From positions 39,217 through 103,216 of the forward strand of contig NZ_JAPFGY010000010.1 in NCBI RefSeq assembly GCF_026586795.1: 64,000 nucleotides of DNA. Reading direction: 5' to 3'. The translations under genes and the position numbers were made by a program. This DNA comes from Erythrobacter sp. WG. Lineage in GTDB: Bacteria; Pseudomonadota; Alphaproteobacteria; Sphingomonadales; Sphingomonadaceae. The first letter of the stretch is position 1; each line of letters opens with the position of its first letter. The notes under the pieces were generated by a model. It was given only the letters and a program-made list of their open reading frames with translations. It searched no databases and was not told where the DNA came from. Below, in pieces: positions 48,417 through 57,012 of the stretch.

Positions 48417-49034
48417 ATGCAAGCCTCGCCCGCATCGCTGATCGCCGCAAACATCGCCTGCCGCAGGGGCGAGCGGCTGCTGTTCCGGCGGCTGTCCTTC
48501 GGCCTCGAGCCCGGCCAGGCGTGCCACGTCACGGGCGCGAACGGGGCGGGCAAGACGACCCTGATCCGCGCGCTCGCTGGGCTGACCAGGCCCTTTGCGG
48601 GCGAGGTGCGGCGCGAGGGCGCCCTTGCCCTCCTCGACGAGCGCACCGGGCTCGATCCCGACCTGCCATTGGGCCGGGCGCTGGCCTTCTGGTTCGGCAT
48701 GGACGGGGCGAGCGCGCGCTCAGCGATCATGGCGCGCCTCAGGCTCGAGGGCCTTGCCGAGGTGCCGGTGCGCTACCTCTCGACCGGCCAGAGGAAGCGC
48801 GCGGCGCTCGCCCGGGTGCTGGGGCAGGCAGCGCCGATCTGGCTTCTGGACGAGCCCTTATCGGGTCTCGACACCGCCTCGCAGGCCCTCGTCGCCGATC
48901 TGGTCCGCGCGCATTGTGCGGGTGGCGGGATCGCGCTGATCGCCTCGCACCAGCCGATGGACGTGCCCGGCATGACCAGCTTCGCGATCGAGGACTTCGC
49001 CCCCGCCGGGTCAGATGAGGAGGAGGAGGCATGA
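48417..49034 (+). CDS. ccmA: Heme exporter ATP-binding protein CcmA
   Basis: 205 residues, a compact ABC ATPase: Walker A TGANGAGKTT, signature LSTGQRKRAALARV, Walker B WLLDEPLSGLD. The size and the pairing with ccmB identify the cytochrome c maturation (system I) ATPase, which with CcmB releases holo-CcmE. The C-terminal acidic EDFAPAGSDEEEEA is unusual. Its stop overlaps the ccmB ATG. ccmC-H are not here and must be elsewhere. Confidence 0.92.
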   Translation: MQASPASLIAANIACRRGERLLFRRLSFGLEPGQACHVTGANGAGKTTLIRALAGLTRPFAGEVRREGALALLDERTGLDPDLPLGRALAFWFGMDGASARSAIMARLRLEGLAEVPVRYLSTGQRKRAALARVLGQAAPIWLLDEPLSGLDTASQALVADLVRAHCAGGGIALIASHQPMDVPGMTSFAIEDFAPAGSDEEEEA

Positions 49035-49681
49035 TCGTCCCGCTCCTCCGCCGCGACCTTGCGCAGTTCTTCCCCTTCACCGGGAGCGGCGCGGCGCTGC
49101 CGGTGGTGTTCTTCGTCGCGGTGGCGATGCTCTTCCCCTTCGCGGTCGGGCCGGATGCAAACCTCATGGCGAAGACCGGCGGGGGCGTGGTGTGGATCGC
49201 GGCGCTGCTCGCGGCGATCCTGCCGCTGGAAAAGCTGGTGGCCCGCGACATCGCGCTCGGTTTCTTCGATCAGCTCCGCCTGCGCGGCCTTGCCGAGGAG
49301 GCGATGATGGCGGTGCGCCTCCTCGCCCACTGGCTGAGCTTCGGCCCACCGCTGCTGCTGGCGACCTTCCCGGCAGCCGCCCTCCTCAAGATCGAGGGCG
49401 AGACCTTCCGCCTGCTGCTGGGGGGCCTCGTCGCGGGCACGCCCGGCCTCGCCGCCATCGGGCTGATGATAGCCGCCCTCACCGCGTCCTTGCGCGCGGG
49501 CGCGGCGCTCTCAGGCCTGATGCTGATCCCGCTCGCCCTGCCCATCCTGATCTTCGGCGCAGGCGCGCTGGCGCGGCAGGACGCGGCAAGCCTCGGCTTC
49601 GTCGGCGCGATCAGCCTGCTGCTGGTGGCGATAGCGCCCTTTGCGGCAGGGGCAGCGATCAGGGCTGCGCGGGAGAACTAG
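49031..49681 (+). CDS. ccmB: Heme exporter membrane protein CcmB
   Basis: 216 residues, six transmembrane helices. LLRRDLAQFF opens the protein and the cytoplasmic loop carries LEKLVARDIALGFFDQLRLRG, the CcmB signature; TPGLAAIGLMIAAL follows. Forms the CcmAB transporter with the preceding gene. It is followed by the inverted A1/A2 repeat pair, which may act as the operon's terminator. Confidence 0.93.
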   Translation: MIVPLLRRDLAQFFPFTGSGAALPVVFFVAVAMLFPFAVGPDANLMAKTGGGVVWIAALLAAILPLEKLVARDIALGFFDQLRLRGLAEEAMMAVRLLAHWLSFGPPLLLATFPAAALLKIEGETFRLLLGGLVAGTPGLAAIGLMIAALTASLRAGAALSGLMLIPLALPILIFGAGALARQDAASLGFVGAISLLLVAIAPFAAGAAIRAAREN

Positions 49682-49700
49682 GCCTCCCGGCGGGAAGAAA

Positions 49701-49792
49701 GGAAGCGGGGCCCCGGCTCAAGGCCGGGGAGGCGATGAAGTGCCTTAGAATTTGCGCGTCTCCCCGGGCTTGACCCGGGGCCCCGCTTCTTC
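49701..49792. repeat. Family A palindromic repeats, inverted pair A1/A2
   Basis: A1 (49701-49737, GCGGGGCCCCGGCTCAAGGC) and A2 (49755-49792, in reverse orientation) are near-perfect inverted copies about 17 bases apart, like a bacterial interspersed mosaic element. Each unit is itself palindromic around GGGGCCCC. A2 runs to the last codons of the GIY-YIG gene, whose stop is at 49791-49793. Confidence 0.85.
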
Positions 49793-50093
49793 AGGAGAGC
49801 AGATCGTCGTAAAGATCGCGCCAATTCGCGTTCGCCTTCTCGATCAGCTCGATCTTCCAAGCGCGATGCCAGCGCTTCAGCCGTTTCTCCTGGTCCATCG
49901 TCTCCTGCATCGTCGGGAAGCGTTCGGCCCAGACAAGGCGGGTCAGGCCATGCTCGGCGCAAAAGCGAGAACCATGCCCCTCGCGATGCAGGGAGACGCG
50001 CGACGCCAGATCGGCGGTAGATCCAACGTAGAGCGTCCCGCGATAGCGGTTGGCCATGATGTAGACCCAGCCGCCGTGCTGGTAGCGATCCAT
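49791..50093 (-). CDS. GIY-YIG nuclease-domain protein flanked by palindromic repeats
   Basis: 100 residues, a single GIY-YIG domain of the small UvrC/YhbQ-like group: GGWVYIMANRYRGTLYVG holds both halves of the GIY-YIG motif, the catalytic Arg is in DLASRVSLHREG, the metal-binding Glu is in DQEKRLKRWHRAWK and the tail is NANWRDLYDDLL. All key residues look intact. I chose ATG 50093; the longer frame would translate repeat A3. Repeats A2 (3' side) and A3 (17 bases 5' of the start) frame the gene in inverted orientation. Function of this group is unknown; repair or repeat mobility are possibilities. Confidence 0.88.
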   Translation of the reverse strand: MDRYQHGGWVYIMANRYRGTLYVGSTADLASRVSLHREGHGSRFCAEHGLTRLVWAERFPTMQETMDQEKRLKRWHRAWKIELIEKANANWRDLYDDLLS

Positions 50094-50109
50094 GGAGTCA
50101 GGAAGAAGC

Positions 50110-50146
50110 AAGCGGGGCCCCGGGTCAAGCCCGGGGAGACGATACG
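50110..50146 (+). repeat. Family A palindromic repeat, copy A3
   Basis: AGCGGGGCCCCGGGTCAAGC followed by CCGGGGAGACGAT; it matches A1 in direct orientation and A2 inverted, with three or four changes. It lies between the map stop (50159) and the GIY-YIG start (50093). Confidence 0.85.
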
Positions 50147-50158
50147 GCGAGGCCGTCC

Positions 50159-50986
50159 TCACACGTAAGGCGGGCAGTCCCGCCCGGTCGGGCTCTTCGT
50201 GAAGATCTCGTTCCCCGTCTCGGTAATCGCGATCGAGTGCTCGAACTGCGCCGAGAGGCTCTTGTCCCGCGTCACCGCGGTCCAGCCGTCGCCCAACACC
50301 TTGGCCCAGGGCTTGCCGAGGTTGATCATCGGCTCGATGGTGAAGAACATCCCCGGCTTCAGCTCCGGCCCGGTCCCCGCCCGCGCGGCGTGGACGACCT
50401 CGGGGGCGTCATGGAACAGGCGCCCGAGGCCGTGGCCGCAGAACTCGCGCACCACGCCGTAGCGATATTGCGCCGCGTGGGCCTCGATCGCCGCGCCGAT
50501 ATCCCCGAGCCGCGCGCCGGGCTGCGCGGCGGCGATGCCGAGCATCAGGCATTCATAGGTCACCTCGACCAGCCGCCGCGCCTTCAGCGTCGGCTCGCCC
50601 GCGTAGAACATCCGCGATGTGTCACCGTGCCAGCCGTCGACCAGCGGGGTCACGTCGATGTTGAGGATGTCGCCGTCCTTCAGCACCTTGTCGCCCGGAA
50701 TGCCGTGGCAGATCACGTGGTTGATCGAGATGCAGGAGGAATGCGCATAGCCGCGGTAGCCGAGCGTCGCGGGGATCGCGCCGGCATCGAGCATCATGCC
50801 CCGGATCGCATCGTCGATCGCGCCCGTCGTCACCCCAGGCCGCACCAGCTCCACGCAGGCATCGAGGATCTCGGCGGCGAGGCGCCCCGCCTTGCGCATC
50901 CCTTCGAAGCCTGCGGCGGTGTGCAGCTTGATGGAGCCGTCGCGATAGACGGTCTCATCGCCGTCGACGAGTTGGTAATCGTGCAT
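50159..50986 (-). CDS. map: Methionine aminopeptidase, type I
   Basis: 275 residues. The metal ligands of the pita-bread fold are visible: D in NIDVTPLVDGWHGDTSRMF (two Asp), H in FCGHGLGRLFHDAPEV, E in FTIEPMINLG and E in QFEHSIAITETG; the substrate His is in CHGIPG. It removes N-terminal Met from nascent proteins. Starts at 50995 and 51010 (GTG) are also in frame; all overlap the inverted repeat at 50980-51011. The N-terminus is slightly longer than in E. coli. Confidence 0.93.
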   Translation of the reverse strand: MHDYQLVDGDETVYRDGSIKLHTAAGFEGMRKAGRLAAEILDACVELVRPGVTTGAIDDAIRGMMLDAGAIPATLGYRGYAHSSCISINHVICHGIPGDKVLKDGDILNIDVTPLVDGWHGDTSRMFYAGEPTLKARRLVEVTYECLMLGIAAAQPGARLGDIGAAIEAHAAQYRYGVVREFCGHGLGRLFHDAPEVVHAARAGTGPELKPGMFFTIEPMINLGKPWAKVLGDGWTAVTRDKSLSAQFEHSIAITETGNEIFTKSPTGRDCPPYV

Positions 50987-51011
50987 CCGCGCCATATAGC
51001 GCGGATGCACG
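50980..51011. terminator. 13-bp inverted repeat over the map start / end of the upstream lipoprotein gene
   Basis: Arms CGTGCATCCGCGC and GCGCGGATGCACG are exact complements around CATATA. It lies 7 bases after the lipoprotein stop (51018) and covers all candidate map start codons. It could terminate the upstream transcript, or fold over the map start and limit its translation. No T run follows. Confidence 0.5.
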
Positions 51012-51017
51012 AAAAAG

Positions 51018-51962
51018 CTACTCGCCCTTGGCGAAAGCGTCGCGGTAGCGGGGCTTCACGGCGCTCAGCACCTCGGCGGTGACGGGGATCGTGATCTCGT
51101 ACTGCCCTTCGGCATAGGACCCGGCGACATAGGGATCGGCGATCAGGCCGATGCGGTCGAACCCGGTCTTGCCCGCAGAGCCGAGCAGCACGGTCAGGTC
51201 CTTGATCGGCGGGCAGGGGAAGACGCTGTCCTCGCCCACGTCCGCGCCCAGCCGCTTGCGCCGCTCGGCTTTGAGGAGCTTGCAGAAGCGCGTGCCGAGC
51301 GCGTCCTGCATGGCCTTTTCCGAGGCGAACAGGTCCTCGGGCGTGAGCGCCTGCTTTGCGGTGCGATCCCACACCAGCCCGCCCGATCCGGAATTGCCGT
51401 GCGCGCCGCCCGAATATTCGTAGAAGGCCTGGGACAGCGACAGGTAGCCCGGCAGGTCGGCGACCACCTCCCAGGTCTTCTGGAGGTCGCGGTTGACACA
51501 GGCCACGCAGTCGCTGTCGCCGAATTCCTTGAGCGCATCCTGCCACTCGGCCTTCTGGTCGGCGAGGAGCTTGTCGCGCTCGGCGGTGAACTGCGTGACC
51601 AGCTCGGGCACGGCGGCAACCTCGGCGGGCCAGGAATAGGCGAAGTCGCGCTTGGCGGCATTGTCGCCGCTGCCCTTGCTCTCGTTGTCGGTGAACGCGA
51701 CGGCGCCCGCGGCGGGGGATGGCGGCGCGGCCGGCGTGGCGGCGGCGTCGGCCGCCGGGGTGGCGGCGAGCCCGGCCTTGTCGGCGATCTCGTCCGGGCT
51801 CGAACAGGCCGCAAGCAGCGCGATGGCGGCAAGCGCGGGCCAGCCCGCGCAAAGCGCCCCTTCGCCCCGTCCCAGCCGCCGCAAAGTGGGCGCCAGACCC
51901 CTGCCAGACCCCTGCCAGACCCCCGCCAGCCCGGCCTTTCCTTCGTGTTTCACGTGAAACAT
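51018..51962 (-). CDS. DUF3298/DUF4163-type lipoprotein whose 5' end contains parS
   Basis: 314 residues from the ATG at 51962, which begins MFHVKH because the parS site is its first codons. GGGGAGAG stands ahead of that ATG. The lipobox is AIALLAACSSPDE with the cysteine at residue 53, giving an unusually long n-region encoded by the 11-bp repeats; a TTG at 51884 would give a more ordinary signal. The mature domain has YEYSGGAHGNSGSGGLVWD and a closing region (GQYEITIPVTAEVL) typical of RsiV/PdaC-like DUF3298 proteins. One Cys pair (SDCVACV) may form a disulfide. Function unknown. Confidence 0.82.
   Translation of the reverse strand: MFHVKHEGKAGLAGVWQGSGRGLAPTLRRLGRGEGALCAGWPALAAIALLAACSSPDEIADKAGLAATPAADAAATPAAPPSPAAGAVAFTDNESKGSGDNAAKRDFAYSWPAEVAAVPELVTQFTAERDKLLADQKAEWQDALKEFGDSDCVACVNRDLQKTWEVVADLPGYLSLSQAFYEYSGGAHGNSGSGGLVWDRTAKQALTPEDLFASEKAMQDALGTRFCKLLKAERRKRLGADVGEDSVFPCPPIKDLTVLLGSAGKTGFDRIGLIADPYVAGSYAEGQYEITIPVTAEVLSAVKPRYRDAFAKGE
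51890..51933. repeat. Array of four 11-bp direct repeats beside parS site 2
   Basis: Units 51890-51900, 51901-51911, 51912-51922 and 51923-51933 follow CYGCCAGACCC; the middle two are identical (CTGCCAGACCC). The array ends 12 bp from the parS site and has the same orientation relative to it as the array at 1291-1334. It lies within the coding start of the lipoprotein gene, and 11 is not a multiple of three, so it is not maintained as a protein repeat. Confidence 0.8.
51946..51961. other. parS centromere site 2 (ParB binding)
   Basis: A second perfect TGTTTCACGTGAAACA, 50.6 kb from the first. It overlaps the first codons of the lipoprotein gene on the minus strand (ATG at 51962). No other CACGTG in the window has the flanking bases needed for ParB. 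Confidence 0.92.
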
Positions 51963-52028
51963 CGCAGCTCTCCCCTCATCCCCCGAATCTGCTGGTGACA
52001 TCGTGCAGCGCGTGATTATGGAACGGGA

Positions 52029-53426
52029 ATGAGCGAAGCCAAAGCACTGATCCGCCCCGACCGCGGCGAGGACGCCATTGCCATCCATCTCGTGAACAAG
52101 GAGGGGTTCGAAGCCTTCGCCAAGGGGCTCTCCCCGGGCCAGCGCGCGGCGCTGGCGGCGCAGAAGTTCGAGGGCGCGGGTTACAGCTATGCCATTGTTC
52201 CCGATGGGGATTCCTGGTTCGTGGTGAGCGGGGTGGCGAACCCCGAAAGCCTCTCCTCGTGGTGCCTCGCCAAGCTCGCCGAGGACCTGCCCGAGGGGGT
52301 CTATCGGCTGGCGAGCGAGTCCGGCGGTTCGGGGCCGGGCCCGGCGATGTTCGGCTGGATCACCGGCCAGCACCGCTTCGTGCGCTACAAGAGCGAGGAC
52401 AAGGGCGCCGGCCCGCGCGTGCTGCTGACCGCGCAGGTGGCGCAGATCGAGAGCCAAGTTGCTGAAGCTCAAGCGGAATTGCTGGTGCGCGAGCTGGTCA
52501 ACGCGCCGCCCGAGGACATGGGCCCCGCCGCGCTCGAGGCCGAGTGCGAGCGGCTCGCGAAAGCCTGCAAGGCCCAGCTCGCCGTGGTGCGCGGCGATCA
52601 GCTCGAGCAGGACTACCCGATGGTCCACGCCGTCGGCCGTGCGGCCGCCCGCCACCATGCGCCGCGGCTGATGCATCTGACCTGGGGGGATCCTACGCAC
52701 CCGGTGCTGGCGGTGGTCGGCAAGGGGGTGTGCTTCGACAGCGGCGGGCTCGACATCAAGCCCGCTTCGGGCATGCGCCTGATGAAAAAGGACATGGGCG
52801 GCGCCGCCCATGCCATCGCGCTCGCCGGGCTGGTCATGGAGGCGCGGCTGAAGGTGCGGCTGCATCTGCTTGTTCCGGCTGTGGAAAATGCGATCTCCGG
52901 AAGCGCCTTCCGGCCCGGGGACATCCTCAGGAGCCGCAAGGGGCTGACAGTGGAGATCGACAACACCGATGCCGAAGGGCGCCTGATCCTCGGCGATGCG
53001 CTGACCCGCGCCTCGGAGGAAGCACCTGATCTGATTGTCGATTTCGCCACGCTGACCGGGGCGGCTCGGGTGGCGCTGGGCCCTGATCTCCCCGCCCTCT
53101 TCGCCCGCCGCGACGCAACCGCCGAGGCCTTTCTTGCCGCTGGCAAGGCGCACGACGACCCGGCTTGGCGATTGCCGCTGCCGGAATCCTACCGCGAATA
53201 CCTCGCCTCCGATGTCGCCGACATGGCGAACTCCGCCGCCAACCCCTTCGCCGGGGCAAGCGTCGCCGGGCTGTTCCTCGACCGTTTTGTGGGCGAGGGG
53301 ATCGACTGGGTGCATTTCGACACCTTCGCCTGGACCCCCGCCCCCAAGCCCGGCCGCGCGCGCGGCGGGCGCGGTCTCGGCCTGAGGGCCGCATGGCATG
53401 CGATCCGGGCCCGCTACGCCGAGTGA
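52029..53426 (+). CDS. Leucyl aminopeptidase (M17 family)
   Basis: 465 residues. The N-terminal macro-like domain is divergent; the catalytic domain has VVGKGVCFDSGGLDIKP (metal Lys and Asp), MKKDMGGAAHAIAL and NTDAEGRLILGDAL, the M17 signature with Asp and Glu metal ligands. It is a cytoplasmic hexameric zinc/manganese exopeptidase. ATG 52029 follows GGAACGGGA, the same leader found ahead of the SH3-like gene 1.5 kb on. Divergent from the parS-bearing lipoprotein gene, 66 bases between starts. Confidence 0.94.
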   Translation: MSEAKALIRPDRGEDAIAIHLVNKEGFEAFAKGLSPGQRAALAAQKFEGAGYSYAIVPDGDSWFVVSGVANPESLSSWCLAKLAEDLPEGVYRLASESGGSGPGPAMFGWITGQHRFVRYKSEDKGAGPRVLLTAQVAQIESQVAEAQAELLVRELVNAPPEDMGPAALEAECERLAKACKAQLAVVRGDQLEQDYPMVHAVGRAAARHHAPRLMHLTWGDPTHPVLAVVGKGVCFDSGGLDIKPASGMRLMKKDMGGAAHAIALAGLVMEARLKVRLHLLVPAVENAISGSAFRPGDILRSRKGLTVEIDNTDAEGRLILGDALTRASEEAPDLIVDFATLTGAARVALGPDLPALFARRDATAEAFLAAGKAHDDPAWRLPLPESYREYLASDVADMANSAANPFAGASVAGLFLDRFVGEGIDWVHFDTFAWTPAPKPGRARGGRGLGLRAAWHAIRARYAE

Positions 53427-53530
53427 GAGTGGGGCCTGACCTTGCCCCGCGTCCCGCTTGCCGCTAACGGGCCTGCCACGCCGCGCTCCGGGGAGAGCGG
53501 GCGGCGAGCAGCGAAGGCGACGGAACGGGA

Positions 53531-53890
53531 ATGAGCGCGAGCCGCGTGGAAAGCGAGTATGCAGTGCCGGCGGGCGTGCTGGGCCTCAAGGGCCCGGTCG
53601 AGAAGCCTGCGCCCGGCACGCTGCCGCTGCGCGGGGACCTGGCCCATATCGCGCTGGCAGGAAGCCACCTCGCCGCGCATTACGTGATCCCCCATGTCCA
53701 CGCCGTCGGCCCCGCCGGGGCGGGCCTCAGGCTCACCCCGCGCGGCGATGCCGAGGTCTTCGCGACGCTTCCCGCGGGCAGCCGGTTCGAACTGCTCGAC
53801 GTCGCGGGCGAGTGGGTGTGGGGCTGCCCCGGACCGCAGGGCCCGAGCGGCTGGTGCCGGGCGGCCGAACTCGCCCCGGCGGAAGGCTGA
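53531..53890 (+). CDS. SH3-like domain protein
   Basis: 119 residues. A central HVHAVGPAGAGLRLTPRGD precedes an SH3-type strand series (FELLDVAGEWVWGCPGP, SGWCRAAEL), the pattern of bacterial SH3/dipeptidase-linked domains. There is no signal peptide, so it may act in the cytoplasm. In alphaproteobacteria such domains are encoded near M17 or NlpC/P60 peptidases, which fits the aminopeptidase just upstream, although no NlpC domain follows here; it may be a remnant of a longer SH3-NlpC protein. Confidence 0.72.
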   Translation: MSASRVESEYAVPAGVLGLKGPVEKPAPGTLPLRGDLAHIALAGSHLAAHYVIPHVHAVGPAGAGLRLTPRGDAEVFATLPAGSRFELLDVAGEWVWGCPGPQGPSGWCRAAELAPAEG

Positions 53891-53894
53891 GGAC

Positions 53895-54824
53895 GTGGCG
53901 ACACGCCTGTTCATCGACGGGGCCGTGGGGACCACCGGGCTCGAGATCCGCGAGCGTTTGCAGGGGCGTGATGAGTTCGACCTGATCCTTCTGGACGACG
54001 ACCGGCGCAAGGACGAGGCCGCCCGCCGGGACGCGCTCCATGCCGCCGACATCGCGATCCTGTGCTTGCCCGACGAGGCGGCGAAGGAGGCGGTGCGGCT
54101 TGCCCAAGGATCGGGCACGCCGCTCATCGACGCTTCGAGCGCACACCGCGTGGCCGAGGGCTGGACCTATGGGTTTCCTGAGCTGATCGGGCGCGAGGCG
54201 ATCGCCTCTGCCCAATTTGTGAGCAACCCTGGGTGTTACCCCACCGGCTTCCTTGCGCTGGTCGCGCCGCTCGTCCGCGCCGGGCTGCTGTCGGCCGATT
54301 GGCCCTACACCGTCAACGCCGTCAGCGGCTATTCCGGGGGCGGCAACGCCCTGATCGACCGCTTCGCCGCCGAGCCAGACATCGCCTTTCGCGCCTACGG
54401 TCTCCAGCTCGGGCACAAGCACCTCGCCGAAATGCAGGCCTGTGCCGGCCTCGCCCATGCGCCGGTCTTTTCGCCGAGCGTGATCCCGGCGCACCGCGGG
54501 ATGGTGGTCGACGTGCCCCTACCGCTCGCCGCGCTGCCGGGACAGCCGCAGGCTGAGGCGCTGCACGGCGCTCTTTGCGCTTTCTACGCCGGAAGCGTGA
54601 TCGTCACCGTCGCGCCCCTTGCCCCCGCGCCGTCCGAACTGCTGCTTAGCAAGGACGCAGTGCCGTGGGACGGCCTGAGGCTGCACGTCTTCGGCACTGC
54701 CGATGGCACGCAGGCGCGGCTGGTGGCGGTGCTCGACAATCTCGGCAAGGGCGCGAGCGGGGCGGCGATCCAGAACCTCAACCTGATGTGCGGATTGCCC
54801 GAGGCGACGGGTCTCTCCCTGTAG
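53895..54824 (+). CDS. argC: N-acetyl-gamma-glutamyl-phosphate reductase (type 2)
   Basis: 309 residues, the length of type 2 ArgC. LFIDGAVGTTGLEIRERL is the NADP site, and the nucleophilic cysteine is C114 in SNPGCYPTGF. SGYSGGGNALI and PVFSPSVIPAHRGMVVDVPL follow. It reduces N-acetylglutamyl phosphate to the semialdehyde in arginine synthesis. Start GTG 53895 lies four bases after the SH3 stop with GAGGA ahead of it. The 235 bases downstream hold the glnB promoter. Confidence 0.94.
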   Translation: MATRLFIDGAVGTTGLEIRERLQGRDEFDLILLDDDRRKDEAARRDALHAADIAILCLPDEAAKEAVRLAQGSGTPLIDASSAHRVAEGWTYGFPELIGREAIASAQFVSNPGCYPTGFLALVAPLVRAGLLSADWPYTVNAVSGYSGGGNALIDRFAAEPDIAFRAYGLQLGHKHLAEMQACAGLAHAPVFSPSVIPAHRGMVVDVPLPLAALPGQPQAEALHGALCAFYAGSVIVTVAPLAPAPSELLLSKDAVPWDGLRLHVFGTADGTQARLVAVLDNLGKGASGAAIQNLNLMCGLPEATGLSL

Positions 54825-54872
54825 AATCCCTCACCTCTGCCCAAAATGTAGGCAGCATGCGCTGAGTTGCTG

Positions 54873-54895
54873 TGCACCATTGCGCACTGCACCAT
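54873..54895 (+). promoter_or_regulatory. Possible NtrC-type enhancer upstream of glnB
   Basis: TGCACCAT occurs at 54873 and again at 54888, with TGCGCA in between giving partial dyads. It lies about 100 bases upstream of the sigma-54-type promoter, a normal distance for NtrC sites with GCACCA-like half-sites. Only pattern and position support it. Confidence 0.4.
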
Positions 54896-54981
54896 AATCT
54901 TGCTACCCGATCCGCAACGGCGAAAGACTTCCCGGCCCCTGAGTCTTCGGGCGGCAAGGATCGTACGCAGCCATCATCTAA

Positions 54982-55398
<417 letters not shown>

Positions 55399-55462
55399 CC
55401 CTTCCCGTTTCCGGCGCGCCGCGGTGGCGGGCCGGCCAAGAACAACCTCGGAGGCAAAACCA

Positions 55463-56872
55463 ATGTCGAAAGTGCAAGACGTCCTCAAGAAGATCAAGGA
55501 CGAGGAGATCGAGTGGGTCGACCTGCGCTTCACCGACCCGAAGGGCAAGTGGCAGCATCTCACGATGGTCGCCAGCGTGATGGGCGAGGACGAGCTCGAG
55601 GATGGCCTGATGTTCGACGGCTCGTCGATCGCCGGCTGGAAGGTCATCAACGAAAGCGACATGATCCTGAAGCCGGACCTGTCCGAAACCTGGATCGATC
55701 CCTTCAGCGCCACCCCGATGCTGGTCATCAACTGCGACATCGTCGAACCTTCGACCGGCGACTGGTACAGCCGCGACCCGCGCACCACCGCCAAGCGCGC
55801 CGAGGCCTACCTCAAATCCACCGGTATCGGTGACACGGTCTATGTCGGCCCCGAGGCCGAATTCTTCATGTTCGACGACGTGCGTTTCGAGGACGGCTAC
55901 GCCGGCTCCGGCTTCGCGATCGACGACATCGAGCTGCCGGGCAACACCAGCAAGGAATACGAGCAGGGCAACATGGGCCACCGCCCGCGCGCCAAGGGCG
56001 GCTACTTCCCGGTCGCGCCGGTCGACAGCGCCGTCGACATCCGCGCCGAGATGGTCACCACCATGCTCGAGATGGGCCTGCCCTGCGACAAGCACCATCA
56101 CGAGGTCGCCGCCGCGCAGCACGAGCTGGGTCTGACCTTCGGCACGCTGGTACAGACCGCCGACCGGATGCAGATCTACAAGTACGTCGTGCACCAGGTC
56201 GCCCACGCCTACGGCAAGACCGCGACCTTCATGCCCAAGCCGATCAAGCAGGACAACGGCTCGGGGATGCACACCCACATGTCGATCTGGAAGGACGGCA
56301 AGCCGATGTTCGCGGGCAACGAATACGCGGGCCTTTCGGAAATGTGCCTCTACTACATCGGCGGCGTCATCAAGCACGCCAAGGCGCTGAATGCCTTCAC
56401 CAACCCCACCACCAACAGCTACAAGCGGCTGGTGCCGGGCTTCGAGGCGCCGGTGCTGCTCGCCTATTCGGCGCGCAACCGTTCGGCCTCGTGCCGCATC
56501 CCCTATGGTGCGGGCGACAAGGCCAAGCGCGTGGAATTCCGCTTCCCCGATGCGATGGCCAACCCCTATCTTGCCTATTCGGCGCTGCTGATGGCAGGTC
56601 TCGACGGGATCGAGAACAAGATCCACCCGGGCGAGGCGATGGACAAGAACCTCTACGATCTGCCTCCGGCCGAACTCGCCGAAGTGCCGACCGTGTGCGG
56701 CAGCTTGCGCGAGGCGCTGGACTCGCTGGCAGCCGATCACGAATTCCTGCTGAAGGGCGACGTCTTCACCAAGGACCAGATCGAAAGCTATTGCGAGCTC
56801 AAGTGGGAAGAGGTGATCCGCACCGAGACCACCCCCTGCCCGGTCGAGTTCGACATGTACTACTCGATGTAA
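55463..56872 (+). CDS. glnA: Glutamine synthetase, type I
   Basis: 469 residues, exactly type GSI-beta length. [30 protein letters not shown] (Mg Glu), [12 protein letters not shown], and the ATP loop KAKR-like region [18 protein letters not shown] are present. The adenylylation site is Y398 in NLYDLPPAE, so GlnE control is expected. It condenses glutamate and ammonia. The ATG at 55463 follows a clear GGAGG. A terminator hairpin lies at 56897-56932. Confidence 0.97.
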   Translation: MSKVQDVLKKIKDEEIEWVDLRFTDPKGKWQHLTMVASVMGEDELEDGLMFDGSSIAGWKVINESDMILKPDLSETWIDPFSATPMLVINCDIVEPSTGDWYSRDPRTTAKRAEAYLKSTGIGDTVYVGPEAEFFMFDDVRFEDGYAGSGFAIDDIELPGNTSKEYEQGNMGHRPRAKGGYFPVAPVDSAVDIRAEMVTTMLEMGLPCDKHHHEVAAAQHELGLTFGTLVQTADRMQIYKYVVHQVAHAYGKTATFMPKPIKQDNGSGMHTHMSIWKDGKPMFAGNEYAGLSEMCLYYIGGVIKHAKALNAFTNPTTNSYKRLVPGFEAPVLLAYSARNRSASCRIPYGAGDKAKRVEFRFPDAMANPYLAYSALLMAGLDGIENKIHPGEAMDKNLYDLPPAELAEVPTVCGSLREALDSLAADHEFLLKGDVFTKDQIESYCELKWEEVIRTETTPCPVEFDMYYSM

Positions 56873-56896
56873 TCCGGCCCGCAGGGCATGTTTGCG

Positions 56897-56932
56897 AAGG
56901 GGCGGAAGGATCGGATCCTCCCGCCCCTTTTT
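56897..56932 (+). terminator. Rho-independent terminator of glnBA
   Basis: AAGGGGCGG pairs with CCGCCCCTT, with AGGATC/GGATCCT extending the stem to the loop, followed by TTTTT. It stands 25 bases after the glnA stop. Confidence 0.85.
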
Positions 56933-57012
56933 CCTGCGCGAAAGGCTGGCGCACCGACGTAGCGCCTGCTACGTGATTCGCGGGGTCGCACCGCGTCGGG
57001 AGGATTGGGGCA

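Noticed and set aside
49701..49792. A1/A2 pair read only as a terminator of ccmAB
   Set aside because: It may well terminate, but the third copy at 50110-50146 and the unit-level homology show a repeat family, which a single terminator would not explain.
51018..53399. Extending the parS lipoprotein frame upstream to 53399
   Set aside because: The extension runs antisense through leucyl aminopeptidase and lacks recognisable protein sequence; the signal peptide and ribosome site place the start at or after 51962.
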